Of a stretch of 64,000 bases of DNA, positions 11,788-25,200 are shown piece by piece (position 1 is the first letter of the stretch; the number at the start of each line of letters is the position of its first letter). The stretch is taken from positions 1,178,001 to 1,242,000 of the forward strand of contig MARA01000010.1 of assembly GCA_001792895.1 (NCBI GenBank), read 5' to 3'. The notes below the pieces were generated by a model. That model ran no database searches. It was not told the origin of the DNA and saw only the letters and a list, made by a program, of their open reading frames with translations. The stretch is from Lentinus brumalis. Its lineage: Eukaryota > Basidiomycota > Agaricomycetes > Polyporales > Polyporaceae. A program made the translations under genes and the position numbers.

Positions 11788-12362
11788 CCATGCAACGCGG
11801 GTCGGTGATGGCAGGGCGCGTGGGAGCGCTGTCAGATGAAGCTCACTACTGTAGATAGACTAGTACATGCTCTACTTTCGCTCTGGCACTTGCATACAGC
11901 TCTAGTTTTGTAGATTATACATACCGAGGACAATGGACTTGCACGGCATGATGTGTTAGGCTGGATTGATTGATTTAAATTATCCGAGAAAGGTAGTGCC
12001 GCCCGCGGCAGCGGCAGGCACCCACTTGGCTCCTCCCCCCATCTCCTCCCGTCTGCTGCGCACGCTCATCTCTCCTGCGCGCCCACGAACGACCTGCATA
12101 CCCTGTCCTCCAAGCTTGATGATCTTTATACCAGCTTAAGTGGTGGTGGTGAGTGTTCCTTAACTGATTTGGCAGCGAAGGATCACCTCGCTGTGGCCTC
12201 GTTGCGCTGGCCCCACTTCCGTCAGTTATCTTACATGAAACCTCCAGCTTTTGGCGTTGGCGGCCTTGTGCACCCAGCTGTTCCTTCGCAGTGCATCCGA
12301 ACCGCATATCATTATCGTTTCCTTCGCCCTATTCTCGGCCCAAGACAACCAAAACGCTCGCC
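11788..12362. other. Intergenic: carrier 3' region and RhoGAP 5' region
   Basis: No gene is supported here. The first part is AT-richer (tgattgatttaaattatcc near 11965) and fits a 3' UTR. The last part runs directly into the RhoGAP start at 12363 and is C/T-rich. Confidence 0.4.
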
Positions 12363-15300
12363 ATGCCTTCGTTTAAGCCCCGGACCACGGATACCCATGC
12401 ACCTTCCCGCAATGTGCCCACTTCCCTCTCCTCTACTTCTCTCTCGTCTTCCCTTTCCTCTTCAAGGGCGTCTTCCGATCTGCTCCCCGCAGCCCCGCCG
12501 TCCAGTTCCAGCCAGTCCGATATCATAACCTGCGATCGCTCCGTTTCCTCACTCTCCTCAACCACCAAGCCCCGGTTCTTCCCCCTCGCCCTTGCATCCG
12601 CGTCGGTACCCCCGCGCGTCGCTTCGCTCGCTCACATGGGGCAGAGTCATGCGCGGCCCATAGCACCGAGCCCACCACCCCTCTCGCCGACGCCGAGTAC
12701 TGCATCAAGTGCCGGCAACCGGCTCAAGCGCGCATGGGCAGGTCGCAGGAAGAAGTCCGAAGACATCACCGCACTGTTCTCAAGCACGGAGAGAGGCGGG
12801 AAGGGCAATGGGCGAGATGGGGGCGCGGCCAAACCACCACCCCCGTCAGCGATGCCTGATCTGAACGACCTCAGGTTGGAGCGACCGCCATCGCGTGGTT
12901 TGGGAGGCCCGAAGATTCTGCAAAGTGTGTTCGGTGGTGGCAGGAAGGCGAGTCAGCAGAAGTCCTCTAGCGAGGTCAGCGCTGCGCTGCCGCCTCCACC
13001 TCCGCCGAAACCTGCTTCCACAGGGCGACGTACTCCCTCTACATCGCCTCCACAGACCCCCGCGAAGGACGCCCACTTCCCTGCCGCCGTGCAGGCGCCG
13101 AGGCCGAGCCCTCAACGTGCTCAGCCCGTTCAATCTACTCAGCCAGCTCAACCCGCTCAATCCGTCGAACGCTCCAGGCACCCATTAGACGGAGGCGATG
13201 CAAGTGTTTCCAACGCTGGAGAGAAGGCGAAGGAAGATTGGCGCAAGAGTGATTCCACGATGGCTAGTCACAGCACCATCCGACCTGGCGCACTCTCGGG
13301 TAATAGGTCCCCACGACCTGTGTCCCTGGCGGAGTCCTCGCACTCCGGAAACACGATCGTACCGCCTGTCAACAAGCGATTGAGCGCACTCATCACTGAC
13401 GCTGAGTTCACGATGTTCGAGGAAACAGATGACTCTGTCTCGGAACATGAGGCCACTCCCCGCCCTCCTGCATCAGGCCGCCCATCTCCTACTAGTTCAT
13501 TGAAAGCTCGGAACCGTCGTTCTGCATCGTTGACGCTGGGCCACCTTCGGACGTCAGGGAAGACATCTCCACCCTCCAGCATGCCGTCGCCCCCTGCCCG
13601 GAACTTCAGCGAGAACCCCCTCTCGCATGCTCGCGATACCCCTACTCTCACCCGTACTGCAGCAGCGGGCATCATTTCTCCCGTGAATGCTGGAGATCCT
13701 ACAGGTGACAACATACGTGGCCGCCTCGCGGCCTGGACGGCAGTGCAGGCATCCTCTGCTCAGATGCAGGTTGAGCGTCCTGTGCCTGACCTCCCTCCGC
13801 CACAACCCCGGCGACCGCCCGGTACGCTGAGCCCCCGCCTGTCAACCCGACGTTCCGTCAGACTGCTGTCAGCATGACCGGCAGCCTTGCACCTGCCGCT
13901 GGTATCGCTATGGGCTTCGGGAAACGGGCCGTCGAGAAGGTCGGACGTGCCTGGGCGGGCTCACTTCTAGCGCATCGAATCACTCCGGATATTCGTCGTC
14001 GTCTTCCACGGGCTTGTCCGACAGCGCTTCAGGCTATGCGTCGTCGCACCATTCCGGCCCGACCGGTAGGAAGGCAAGACGAAAGGCTCCGCATGCGTTC
14101 TCGAACGCATCTAGCATATCGTCTCTAGCTTCCTCGTCTTCCGAAGATCACTTCGTTCCATCTGGGCCGCAACTCGGCTCGTGCCTCCGGGGACCCAAGC
14201 TATCGAGCTCTGGTCTGAGCATCGTCGGGGGATTGGTGTTCAGACGGGACTTGCGGACCTGTGTGTACGAGACCGCGGCTGACGATGTCCTGAGGCGATT
14301 GGCTGGTCATCAGGAGGGCGTCTCATTCGGTTTCAAGCCGTTGGAGTCAAGACTGTTGCCAGCGCTCGTCCTTCGCTGTGCTCAGCACATCTTGCGATGG
14401 GGTGTGCAGGAAGAGGGTTTGTTCAGGTACGTCGTTGTGTCGACAATTGCGGCATCTCAATGACTGATGTACCCACAGGATAAGTGGTCGGTCGTCCCAC
14501 GTGGCGAAGCTCCGAGCAGAGTTCGATGCTGGTGCAGACTACAATCTCGTCGAGTGCGAACCTGGCGACCTTGATCCTCATGCCGTCTCTTCCATCTTCA
14601 AGACTTTCTTGCGAGAACGTGAGTCTGAGGCGCATATAGCGAAAATTACCACTAGCTGACATCTCGCAGTGCCAGAGCCGGTGCTGACGAGGGGTCTGCT
14701 GCACGTCTTTGAGTCTGCATTGGCAGATGACCAAGGCAGACGGAGTGAAGATGTGACACAGAAGCACGCCATTCCGAGGAACGGTTCCGCCCTTCCTCTT
14801 CGGAAACCCCCATCGTTGTCGACGCTCGCCATGCCTAGCTTCGCGGGAGCTCGTGCCATCTCGGATGCTCAGCTCGCGATGTTCTCGTATCTGGTCTCTC
14901 AACTCCCCCAGGAGAATCGAGACTTGCTCTACACTGTCGTTGAGCTTGTCAAGATCACCGCTGCTCGCAGCAAGGAGACAAAGATGCCGCTTGGGAACCT
15001 CCTGCTCGTGTTCTGCCCCAGTTTGAACATGAGCCCATCTTTGCTCCGGATGCTCTGCGAGGCCGATGGAATCTGGGATGGCCCTCCAGCTCAGCCTGTC
15101 CATGAGACTGTTGCAGAGGCGGCGCGGGCAAGTGTCGGTTCTCTCGGTCCACGCGACGTTGAGCACCCGCGGTCGGCCGCCAGGATCCCCCCGTCGACCG
15201 ACTTGCGCTTTCCCGTGATCGAATTGGATGATGCCTCTGATCACCAGCGTGACAGCCCGGATGATGGGGCGTCGTTTGTTTCCGCCTTGGAACATTCGAA

Positions 15301-16247
15301 TGGCCCTACCCGTAATCCGAGCCCTCTGATCTATGGCACTACCATGCCACCTCTTTCGTCGTCCGATTCCTTGGACTCATCGTTAGTCTCTGAGGAGTTG
15401 GTCTCCCCAGATCCTCCGTCTTGCAGCGGGGTGGTTGACAGCAAGTCTCATTTCGCATCCGCCAATTCACTGACCATTCCGGACGTGACGTCCATCTCAG
15501 TCGTCTCTCCACGACCGACTGCCCCCGTCCCATTCCCCTCCAATGCTGGTAGTGTCCCTCACTCGCCAGTCACCCATCCCCCCTCTCCCACCGCAAGTCG
15601 TACACTCTGCTTTCCTTCCCCACTTGCGTTCTGACTCCAGCCCAGCTGAGGCATCGCGCGACGAGCTTGGTCAGTACAAGCGTCCCAAGCGACCTTCCCT
15701 GCACCTTCTGTTCTCGAAGAAATCTAGCTCCTCGTTGCCGTCTGCGGGAGCTGGAAACACTTCTGCTGTCGCCTTGAGCGCTGTCAGCGGGACTACCACC
15801 ACTAACGGGCGGCTCAACGCGCAGCATTTTGCCAGCTCGCCTCCCCGGCTGGACACTACCATCTCGTCGTCTCCCATCCACTTTGGCTTCGACGCCAGCG
15901 TGAATCACTTACGAGGCAAGGACTCTAACACTGTCCGCTCCGCACCAGCTATGGTGTCACCAATGCAGCTCGACGCTCCTATTCTCAACGTTCGGTCTGA
16001 CTCCGGTGGATCCTCCCTCTTCTCCACGCCGCAGTCGACTCCAATCGCTGACTTCTATCGCGGCCGAGCGACGTCCCTCTTCCTGCCTGACACCCCTGGC
16101 GAGGTGGCTCCGCCTTTGCGGGCGCGATCAGCGTCGCAGATGTCGGACACGCCTTCGATCGACGTTGATGTTGCCGACACGCAGCAGGACGACTGGACGC
16201 AGAGTGTTTTGCTCGCGGCGGAGGCGGGGCAGGGCTCATCGTCCTGA
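12363..16247 (+). CDS. RhoGAP domain protein (Rho GTPase-activating protein), with a frame break near 13.95 kb
   Basis: The protein is about 1,220-1,240 residues. The first ~600 are disordered, Ser/Pro-rich, with basic patches (LKRAWAGRRKKSE) and a polyproline run. The RhoGAP domain starts near GSCLRGPKLSSSG and has the arginine finger EEGLFRISGRSSHV (split by intron 14427-14478), then FLRELPEPVLTRG (split by intron 14619-14669), then LPQENRDLLYTVVELV, KMPLGNLLLVFCPSLNMSP. The tail is Ser-rich with a basic PKRPSLHLLFSKKSSS block. The last intron is about 15597-15645. It would stimulate GTP hydrolysis on a Rho/Cdc42-type GTPase in polarity or wall control, opposite in sense to the CDC24 product encoded 11 kb downstream. 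Between 13.79 and 13.97 kb the natural reading (FRQTAVSMTGSLAPAAG, KRAVEKVGRAW) is out of frame with both sides; see findings. Confidence 0.85.
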
Positions 16248-16936
16248 CCGCGTCCGCGTCGCAGCGGAGTTATACAGATAGCACACACGATGCACACTTT
16301 GTGGCTGGTCCTGCAATCGCGCGTACGGTCGCACCGCGCGCTGCATCCCTTCTTGCTTCGCTTCCTCCGGCGCGGGGCCGGGGAACCCGCCCGCATGTAC
16401 ATCCGCTTTGGGCCCCATGCATTGCCATGCATACGGACAGTCGTTCTTTTGCTTACCGTCAGTCTCATCCGTGTCGCACTGTTGTCTCCTTGCGCTCGTC
16501 CGTCTCCTACATACTCTCCTCACCGTTCCCATAGTCTCGCTCGCGTTCTTCAGTACGTACATAAGCCATTCAGCAACACATCGCCTGTCCGAGCCCATTG
16601 AGCAACTTTGCATCCCATCTAGCGTAACGTCTGTGCAGCGTGCAGCCTTATGACATTAACTAATATAACATTCTATCTCGCAATCAAGCATGGCCACCGC
16701 CAGTTGTTTTGCTGGCTCGAGCCTATCCCTCCCTCGGCCTGGGCTATGGAGTAAGGATGATTTCTCATGACGTCACGGGTAGACGTGACAGGCCTGACGG
16801 GACGCGACGCGTCTCTTCATCGAATTCTGGGGAAACGGAGACGCCGAGCAAGATCATTAAAGGTCTGCATGAAGTAGGAACCCTCCGCCCTCCTTTCTCC
16901 CCCACCATCTCCTCTCTTCCTCTGCCGTTGCCCGCC
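16248..16936. other. Intergenic: RhoGAP 3' end and GH63 promoter
   Basis: No supported gene. A T/A-rich stretch near 16650-16680 (gacattaactaatataac) may mark the RhoGAP 3' end. The ~60 nt before the GH63 ATG are C/T-rich (cctcctttctcccccacc). Confidence 0.4.
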
Positions 16937-19900
16937 ATGGCACAGCAGAGCGGCCACTTAAAGAAACTGCATGCCAAAATCTTCCGTGGCCAGAGCACCG
17001 ACGACAAAGAGGATGGCAAGCCCGTCCGCTCTTCGACGGACCGAAACCTCAACATCAACATCCCCAACCCCGTTCTCACCGATTCGTCCCAGAATGGTCC
17101 CGTCCCGCCCAAGATGACGAAGACCGACACCAACACCACCAACCGGGATGATGAGGACGTTGATGGGCGGCCCTTCCGCGTGAGGTTGGCAGACAAGCTG
17201 GGACCGGACTACCATGGTACGGAGCGCTTTCGTTTGGAGCAGGACGACAAGAGAGAACGCCACTGGAAGCGTTGGGGTCCCTACCTTAGCGATCGACAAT
17301 GGGTACGCGGTCCTCCTTTTCGCAGCGATAGCGCGCTTATCGACGCGCATATAGGCTACCGTCCGCGAGGACTACTCTGCGAACGGGGATGCCTGGAGCC
17401 ACTTTCCTCATGAGCATGCACGTTCTCGTGTCTACCGCTGGGGCGAGGACGGTCTCGGTGGTATCTCCGACAACCATCAGCGTCTCTGCTTCTCGCTCTC
17501 GCTCTGGAACGGAGAGGATCGCATCCTCAAGGAGCGTCTCTTTGGTGTTACTGGACACCAGGGGAACCATGGCGAGGATGTCAAGGAGCTGTACTACTAT
17601 CTCGACTCGACGCCCACGCACTCGTACATGAAGTACCTGTACAAATACCCTCAGGCTGCGTATCCCTACGAAGAACTCGTGCGCGAGAACATCAACCGTG
17701 ACCGCAACGTGTCCGAGTACGAGATTATGGACACTGGTATCTTCGACGAGGATAGGTATTGGGATGTGTTCATGGAGGTGCGCAGTCTTGGCTCAGCTCA
17801 ATGTATGCGTGCTCATCTCTATTCAGTACGCCAAAGACGAGCAAGATCCTGACAGCGTCTACGTCCGTATCACGGCATACAACCGCGGTCCTGAGCCGGC
17901 GACTCTGCATATCATCCCCCAGTTCTGGTTCCCGAACACGTGGTCGTGGTCGAACGACCCTCCCCCGAAGCCCACTATGTGGGCGTCCGGGGACGGTATC
18001 ATCACCGCTGTTCACCCTACCCTCGGAAAGTACCATCTATACTGCTTGCCTTCCCCGCCGCCTGTCAACAACAAGGGTGAATTCGTCGTTGGCGAAAGTG
18101 GCGAGCCGGAGGCGGTGGAAGCGGACCTGCTGTTCACGGAGAACAACACCAACTATCACCGTCTGTATGGCGGTCAAAACGAAACCCCCTACGTCAAGGA
18201 CGCATTCCATGACCACATCATACCTTCCCATCGTCCCCATCAGACTGAGGATGGTCACCCTGGATTCTTCTCGACCAAGATCCATACGGGCTATGCGAGC
18301 CACAGTGGCGGAGACGAAACTCCAAGTTCAGAGGAGGAGCTAGGCCCTCGCACGCCTTTCCCTGCCACACCCTCGTTCGTCAACCCCTCCAAGCGCGGCA
18401 CTAAGTCTGCTGCCCACTTCGTCTTCCGTGACGTGCCGCCGCAAGGCGGTTGCGCGGTTGTGCGTCTGAAGCTGACGCCCCGTACTCCGGCTCAGGATCC
18501 TAGTATTGAGGACGAGGGCATCTTCGATGACACACTCGAAGAGCGGCGTGAGGAGGCGAACGAGTTTTACTCGCATCTTGTCATGGGCCCCATCAGCGAC
18601 GATCTCAAGCAGATCATGCGCCAGGCCCTCGGTGGTATGCTTTGGACCAAGCAATTCTACCAGTTCATCCAAAAGGACTGGTTGAAGGGCGATTCAGCTC
18701 AACCGCCGCCGCCTCCGGAGCGAAAATGGATTAGGAACAAGGTGTGTTCCTCGACTAAATCCGCGTACTCAATCTCATTCGTTCGTAGGACTGGAAACAC
18801 CTCCACATCGCAGACATTCTGTCGATGCCGGACAAGTGAGTGAAGGCATTCGCTTCAATTATGCTGTATGCTCATATTAGCAGGTGGGAATACCCATTCT
18901 TTGCCGCTTGGGACACTGCCTTTCACTGCATTCCGCTTGCGGTGGTCGACCCAGCATTTGCAAAGAAGCAGCTCGACTTGCTCACGCGCGAGTGGTACAT
19001 GAAGCCTGATGGTCAGATCCCGGCATACGAATGGAACTTCAGCGACGTCAACCCGCCCGTGCATGCTTGGCGAGTGTTTTATCGGTCTTGATTCGTGACC
19101 CATACTCATGGGCTCTGCAGGGCAACATTCCGTATCTTCAAGATCGAACGGAAGCTCTACGGCCGTGAAGACCTGCAGTTCCTGGAGAGAGTGTTCCAGA
19201 AGCTCCTCATAAATTTCACTTGGTGAGTCGCTGTAGTGTCCCTCTTACGCAGAGTCTAATAGAGTCTCAGGTGGGTCAACCGCAAGGATCAAGGCGGTAA
19301 TAACGTATTCGAGGGTGGCTTCCTTGGTTTGGACAACATCGGTGCCTTCAACCGCTCGGAGCCTCTTCCGACTGGTGGCTCGCTGCGTCAAGCGGACGGC
19401 ACTGCGTGGATGGCCTTCTATTGCTTGAACATGTGGGCTGACATGCATGTATGCGCGTGACTGTCACTAACGTGCCATACAGGTTGAGCATTGCGCTTGA
19501 GCTTGCGAAGCACAACCCTACGTACGAGGACATTGCGTCCAAGTTCTTTGAGGTGAACTTTGTTCTAGGCCTGCTGCCTGGGGACGCTCACCCACATACC
19601 TCAACAGCACTTCATCTTCATCTCTGACGCTATGACGTACCGGGGGCAAGACGACAATGAACTCAGCCTGTGGAACGAGGAGGATGGGCTGTACTACGAC
19701 GCCATCCAGTTCGATGACGGACACTCGATGCAGCTGCCCGTGCGGAGTCTGGTCGGCTTGATCCCGCTATATGCCACCCTTGTGTTGGAGCCTGCGACCG
19801 TCAACCGCTTCCCAGGCTTCAAGAAGCGCATGGAATGGTTCATCGACAACAGGCCGGAGATGTCAGAGCGGACCATGGCAAATATGAAAGGTGAGGACTG

Positions 19901-21082
19901 TCATCGTCCACTTCGCAGAGTTACGATTGACAGTTGTGCATGGCAGCTCGTGGTCGCGGCGAGCGTCGGCTCTTAGCCTTGGCAAGCAAGGAGCGCTTAG
20001 TCAAAATCTTGGAGAAGATGCTCGACGAGGATGAGTTCTTCAGCGAGCATGGCATCCGATCGTGAGTAGACGTCGTTCGCCATAGATTGTATCGATACTG
20101 AGTGCAACTGGTTAGGCTGTCGAAGAAGCACAAGGACCAACCCTGGGGCATGGATGTGCATGGAGAACGTTACGAAGTCGCCTACTGGCCCGGTGATTCG
20201 AAGTCAGGCATGTTTGGCGGTAATTCCAACTGGCGTGGACCCATCTGTGAGCCGCGAAGTCAGAATCTCTCCGGCTTGATCTTATCGTGACAACTTTTCA
20301 GGGCTTGCTGTCAACTTCCTCCTCATCGAGAGCTTGCAGCGTTTCCACCAGTTCTATGGTGATGAGGTTCAGGTTCGTTCGAGCTATCTGGTGGGCAGTG
20401 CATGAGATTGCTCACGATCACACTACAGGTGGAGTGTCCCACCGGAAGCGGAGATTATATGAATCTCGTCGAGGTTGCCGAAGAGATTCAGCACCGCATC
20501 ATTCATATCTTCGGTCGCGATTTGGAGGGCAAACGCGCCACGAACGGAGGTAACCCAAAACTTGACCATGATCCTCACTTCAGGGATTACGTATGGTTTT
20601 ACGAGGTGCGTTGGTGTCTGACTTTTGACACTGCGGGACGTTCGTGCTAATTCCTGCACAGTTCTTCCATGCTGATGACGGACGGGGTCTCGGTGCATCG
20701 CATCAGACTGGCTGGTACGACTACCTGCAATACGTTCTGTACATACCCACTCACTCTTCGATAGGTCCGGGCTAGTGGCGTATCACATTCTGCAGAGCGG
20801 TGCGACTTGCAGACTCCCTAGGACACCGAAGAGTATGTATCAGCCTCGTACTTTCTCCCGGATGTTGCTCATGCATCATTTATAGCTCCTCGCAGCCTGG
20901 CTCATCATTACTTTGATGTACGTCTCACTGTTCATATTACGATTACATACGCTAACAAGATCACATAACAGGAGAGCATTGACCCTCAATCAGAATACGG
21001 CGACGAGGCCCAATCGTTGCACAGCGCGTACAGCGCGGCGGACATGAACACTCTTGGCGATATATCGCCGGACGCGTTGTGA
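16937..21082 (+). CDS. Glycoside hydrolase family 63-type (mannosyl-oligosaccharide glucosidase-like) protein
   Basis: Seventeen exons join to 1,103 residues: 16937-17302, 17355-17777, 17827-18741, 18789-18835, 18884-19069, 19121-19222, 19271-19432, 19483-19552, 19608-19890, 19947-20061, 20116-20246, 20302-20372, 20429-20605, 20662-20714, 20765-20832, 20886-20917, 20972-21082. The start [16 protein letters not shown] has no signal peptide or TM helix, unlike ER glucosidase I, so a cytosolic enzyme is likelier. Segments such as [75 protein letters not shown] and [19 protein letters not shown] fit the (alpha/alpha)6 barrel of GH63/MOGS-like proteins. The natural substrate is unknown. The exon ending at 19069 uses a GC donor. 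The family call rests on motif recall, not a search. Confidence 0.8.
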
Positions 21083-21400
21083 ATCACTATTGCAGCGCAT
21101 GTCATGCGTAGGTGTACGGGTGTGTGTCTTTTCCTGCAGATCATCGCATACACGAGAGTTTCTAGATAGATCGTAGAGCATATGTCTTCGGGTCATCCTG
21201 CATGTTTTCTCGGACATTCTCATTATTCTCATCATGTTTGTTGTATCAATGTGGATTGTAGCAGTCTCAGCTTTCAATATATTGAGGATTACGAGGGAAT
21301 TGTGGCTGTTCGAGCGATTCTACTCCTCGGAGTCCTTCGAAGCGCACTGCCCCACGCCATAGACGCTAAAGGTCTACACTGTTCCAGTGCAACTACCATC
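21083..21400. other. Intergenic: GH63 3' end / lipocalin-like promoter
   Basis: 318 nt without a supported gene; AT-richer in the middle (gtttctagatagatcgtagagc and cattattctcatcatg), as expected for a 3' UTR followed by a promoter. Confidence 0.35.
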
Positions 21401-22208
21401 ATGTCGGAGGCAACGGAAACGATCATTCTGTTCCCGCCGGACTCTCACAATCCACCCATCGACTTGAATTTAGAGAAGTTCATGGGAACTTGGTCAGGCT
21501 CCGTTTCGCGGCCTTCTATGTTCGAATCGTCTGAATATGATGCGCTTGCAGGCACGTCACACATTCGACTTTACCGCTCTGGAAGGCGAGCAGCCCGCAC
21601 ATCTTTCGACATATAGCCAGCTACTAACGCAGAGCAACGGTTAGTCTAGGAAAGATGTCACAATCACCTATGCATTGAAGACGTCTCCCTCGGACGAGAC
21701 TGTCAAATTCGATGATGTCGTCGAGTACCGCTCGAAATTGGACTCGCCGTCCTCCATACGCAGCCGGGTTGTCGGCATCGATACTCTCATGGCTGCCCCG
21801 GATGCCAACACACTTACAGGCACTCCTGGCTCCGGATCATCGAAATCTGCCTTCGACACGCCCGTCCTTGCCACTCACGACACAACGCCCACTGCTTCTA
21901 AACCTGCCCAGACTCGATACAAATGGCGTGGAAAAGGCTGGCTCATGATTGCGTCCTCACGGTGGCAGCTCCTGGGGTGTAGCAGGGATCTATCGCCCGA
22001 GAACAGCGCGGCGTGGGCGGTGACCTATTTCGAGAAGACCCTGTTCACGCCCGCCGGGCTCGACATCTATTCGCGCGCCGCCCAGGGAGTTCCTGCGCGT
22101 GTTGTGCAAGAGATCGTGGGGAAGGTCAAGGCTCTTGGTGGGGATGTGGCGAAACTTGCGGAGGGTATTTTCGAGGTTGAGCGCAGTGGGCACGATGAAG
22201 GGCCATAA
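21401..22208 (+). CDS. Lipocalin/calycin-like protein
   Basis: Three exons (21401-21492, 21552-21585, 21645-22208) give 229 residues. The start MSEATETIILFPPDSHN precedes a lipocalin-type opening, KFMGTWHVTHSTLPLWKSRKD, in which G-x-W begins the first barrel strand. Later strands include VTITYALK, GWLMIASSRWQLLG and WAVTYFEKTLFTPAGLDIYSR, also barrel-like. There is no signal peptide, so it is probably cytosolic. The ligand is unknown. The second exon is only 34 nt, and the second intron (21586-21644) has a GC donor (AAG/gcgagc), a textbook ctactaac branch site and a ttag acceptor; no GT donor gives an open frame. The downstream genome is gene-poor. Confidence 0.6.
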
Positions 22209-25200
22209 CGAAGGGAAACCTCACGGTGCGTTAGTGTAAACCGGGCTCACTTTGCGCTGCTGTCTCAGGTGCTCACGGTACATCCTCTGGCGGGACGCAC
22301 AGGCGAACGGGAAGGTCAACAAGGTTGACGTCCTGAACCGTATGGCTCTCGCTCCTTTCGGTCACTATCCAATTCACGACTCACGCATCTTTCTCATGTC
22401 TATCTTCGACATCTGCATCCCAACCATACCCACCTTAATAATGGAAATTTGAACGCGAACAACCTACTACCTAGCAAACGGTGGGAGAGGTGAATGCCTT
22501 CGATGTCTGTTTGCCTACTGAACTTACCGACCACTTCGCGCAGACCGTGCATGTGCATAACCTTGCGTTCAACCACGTCAATCTGGGCTTTTCTGCGACA
22601 GTTCCATGCAAACAAGGTAGAACTCCTCCCGGCCGTATATGTTTCCGGTGAAGTCCCGTCTCATAGCAGGTACGCGATCTTCCCAAGCCTACGTACGTGA
22701 TTAGGCGATGAAACTCCAGCTCGAACTGCAGGAAACCTTGCCACCATTGGCCAGGCATCAGCGGCGCAAGCCGCCATGCCTCAAGCAAGGTTCAGTGCAG
22801 TAGCAGCAAGGCGACGATCAAGGCTCCAGGATCCGGTATCGGAACTGCACAGGCTCTAGCGCCTCAGTATGTCCTGGCCAAGACTGGCTTGTTCCAAGTC
22901 GACTGTTCCTGCTGTCACCGACACGTCTTCTACATATGCGAGACTGTTGATTATGATTGGACGCGAACATGTCCTCTTCTCAGAGGGACCCCTTCGTTCG
23001 GACTCAAGGAGCCGTTGTGGCACAACAAGACAAGTACTACAAGACCGCGCGATGATACCCGCGCGGACCGCCAATGAGGATGTCCGGCTTAAAATGCGCC
23101 CACCACGACAAGCCTGCGTACCTCCGCCGACGAACGCTGACCGGCACCGCCAAACCGAGTCCAGAACGATATTGCTTACCACCGGACTACGGATCATGAT
23201 GGGGTTGCGACCCTCCCACCGCCGACTTTGAGTCGGTCTGCGGCGGCAAAGGTGAGTTGTCTTGTCCCGTAAGCAGATGTACCGGTGTCCGCTGGTGTCA
23301 CCATAGCTGAGTTCAGGGAGCGAGGCGGGGACTTGCGCCCATACGTACGTATGAGGCCAGGTGCGGGCCGCACCGCAGCCTGCAGGTTTCGAAGTGCAGC
23401 GCATATGGCGATGTCGGACCTCAGCTGAGCCCGATTGGATCCACCCGCTGAGTAAGTCGGTCGCTCAGCGGGGCGATGTAGAGGACTAGTACATGGGCAT
23501 GGCCGGGCAGCTTTCTGCCGCCGCGGTGCGTAGATTAATCCTGGCAAGCATGCGTGAGCCTTGCGAAGAGTTTCATTCGTTTGTTGACAGTCAACCGAAT
23601 ACATATGACACTTGGAACGGTCGGCAGTCTGTGCATATGAGGTATGGCGTCATTATGCTTGACGCTGTACTGACTTTGACGTACTGTGCCGGCCGGTGCG
23701 TACTGAGCTTCTTGGTCCTTGGAGCCACGGAGCCGCGAGGAACACCGCGACAACTCCCAATAGTTGGTGAGCATAGCCCATAAGCGTCGCGGCTCAATGC
23801 ACCACTTCACGGTCCTCACCACCTGTCAGAGTCGCGAGTGCAGGCAAGCTCAAACGGATCCGAACAGTGCTGTCCCGGCTTCGCGATTGCAGGCGGCTTT
23901 CCTCGCTTGCCAGCTGGCCGACTCGATACTGCACACACGGCTAGCCAGAACATGTCGCAAGTGGCAGATGTCACTGGCAGACGGTGGACTGTTCGTGTCG
24001 CCGGCAACCTTCCTGCATCCGAGTCGAGGCACATTTGCTTCGCCTCGCGCTCTACATAATGACAGCGGTTAGCTCCTTCGCGTTCGATGCTGTCCCGAGT
24101 CTATTGCATGAAGAATGATGACGTCTCCGCCAAAGTATCAAGTTATGCCAGGGAGGCGGGAACGAGGTTGCTTCCATACACTTGCCTTTCGCGTGAAGGT
24201 GTTGGTTTGGTGTTGGGCGGTGGACATACGCGCTCCGAGGGTGATCCTCGTCCGCATTGCAGCCAAGTAGCGTTGGGGGCTGTAGAGCGGCGTATGTTCT
24301 GACCTGTCGCGTACAACTTGAAGTGGATCATCATGTATCGTCTGGGCCATTCTGAAGATCGCAGCCATGCCGATGAGACGCAGGCGAAGGTTAAGGATGC
24401 GGATAGTGAATGCTGCGTACTCGGAACGGATCCGCCCTCCTCCGAAATCATGTCGCACTTCTTCCTCCCAGGCCGTGTCATGTCCGCACGGCGTGCACCA
24501 TATGGCTTCGCGACGCCTTGAATGGAGAATCGCTGTCAACATGTCAGCCCTCGAACACTAATCATGATGAACCAGAGATGCACTGATCATGACGCTCGAG
24601 CTCGCGGTCCCGCCTGTTCCCTGTCCATGCAGCGTTATCTTTCTGCCCGGTGGCTGCAGCTGTCTTGCTCAAGGCTATCCCGCAACGTTGCGTCTGCATC
24701 TGCTCGGTCTCGCGTCGGGATGCCCTCATGGTTCATCATACGAAGCGGCGTGTGCCTCAATCCTTGCGAAAGATCTCGCTGGTCCTGAGATGGCCTAGTC
24801 CCTCGCTGGACTGCGATCCAGAGGGACGCACGGGTGATCTACGCCCATGCGCACCCCTTCCTGTTCCTGTGGCATTGTCTGGATGTGGCATTCACGCTCA
24901 GAGGTCAGGGTGTCCTCAAGAGTCAACCGTCCTGCAGCTGCGTCGAGTTCATCCCTCCCGACGGCGAGCTTGCGACCCACCGTGCGCGCGTAAGTATACT
25001 ATTGAACGCCGAGCCTGGCCTGGGAGCCTGCGCAGCGCTCCGCCCAGACGTTGTACGGCAGCGGTTTGTACGGATTTTCCAGATGCGGATTACTCGAGCT
25101 TCCTCCGTGCCGCTGCCGCGTTTGTATATTGAATCGCCCACAGTGCGGCGCACTTCGCGACATCTGCCTGTGTGCGGAATGGGCGGTCGGCAGTTTTTTT

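Noticed and set aside
13268..13714. 148-codon minus-strand frame opposite the RhoGAP N-terminus
   Set aside because: No motif and fully explained as antisense of a low-complexity coding region.
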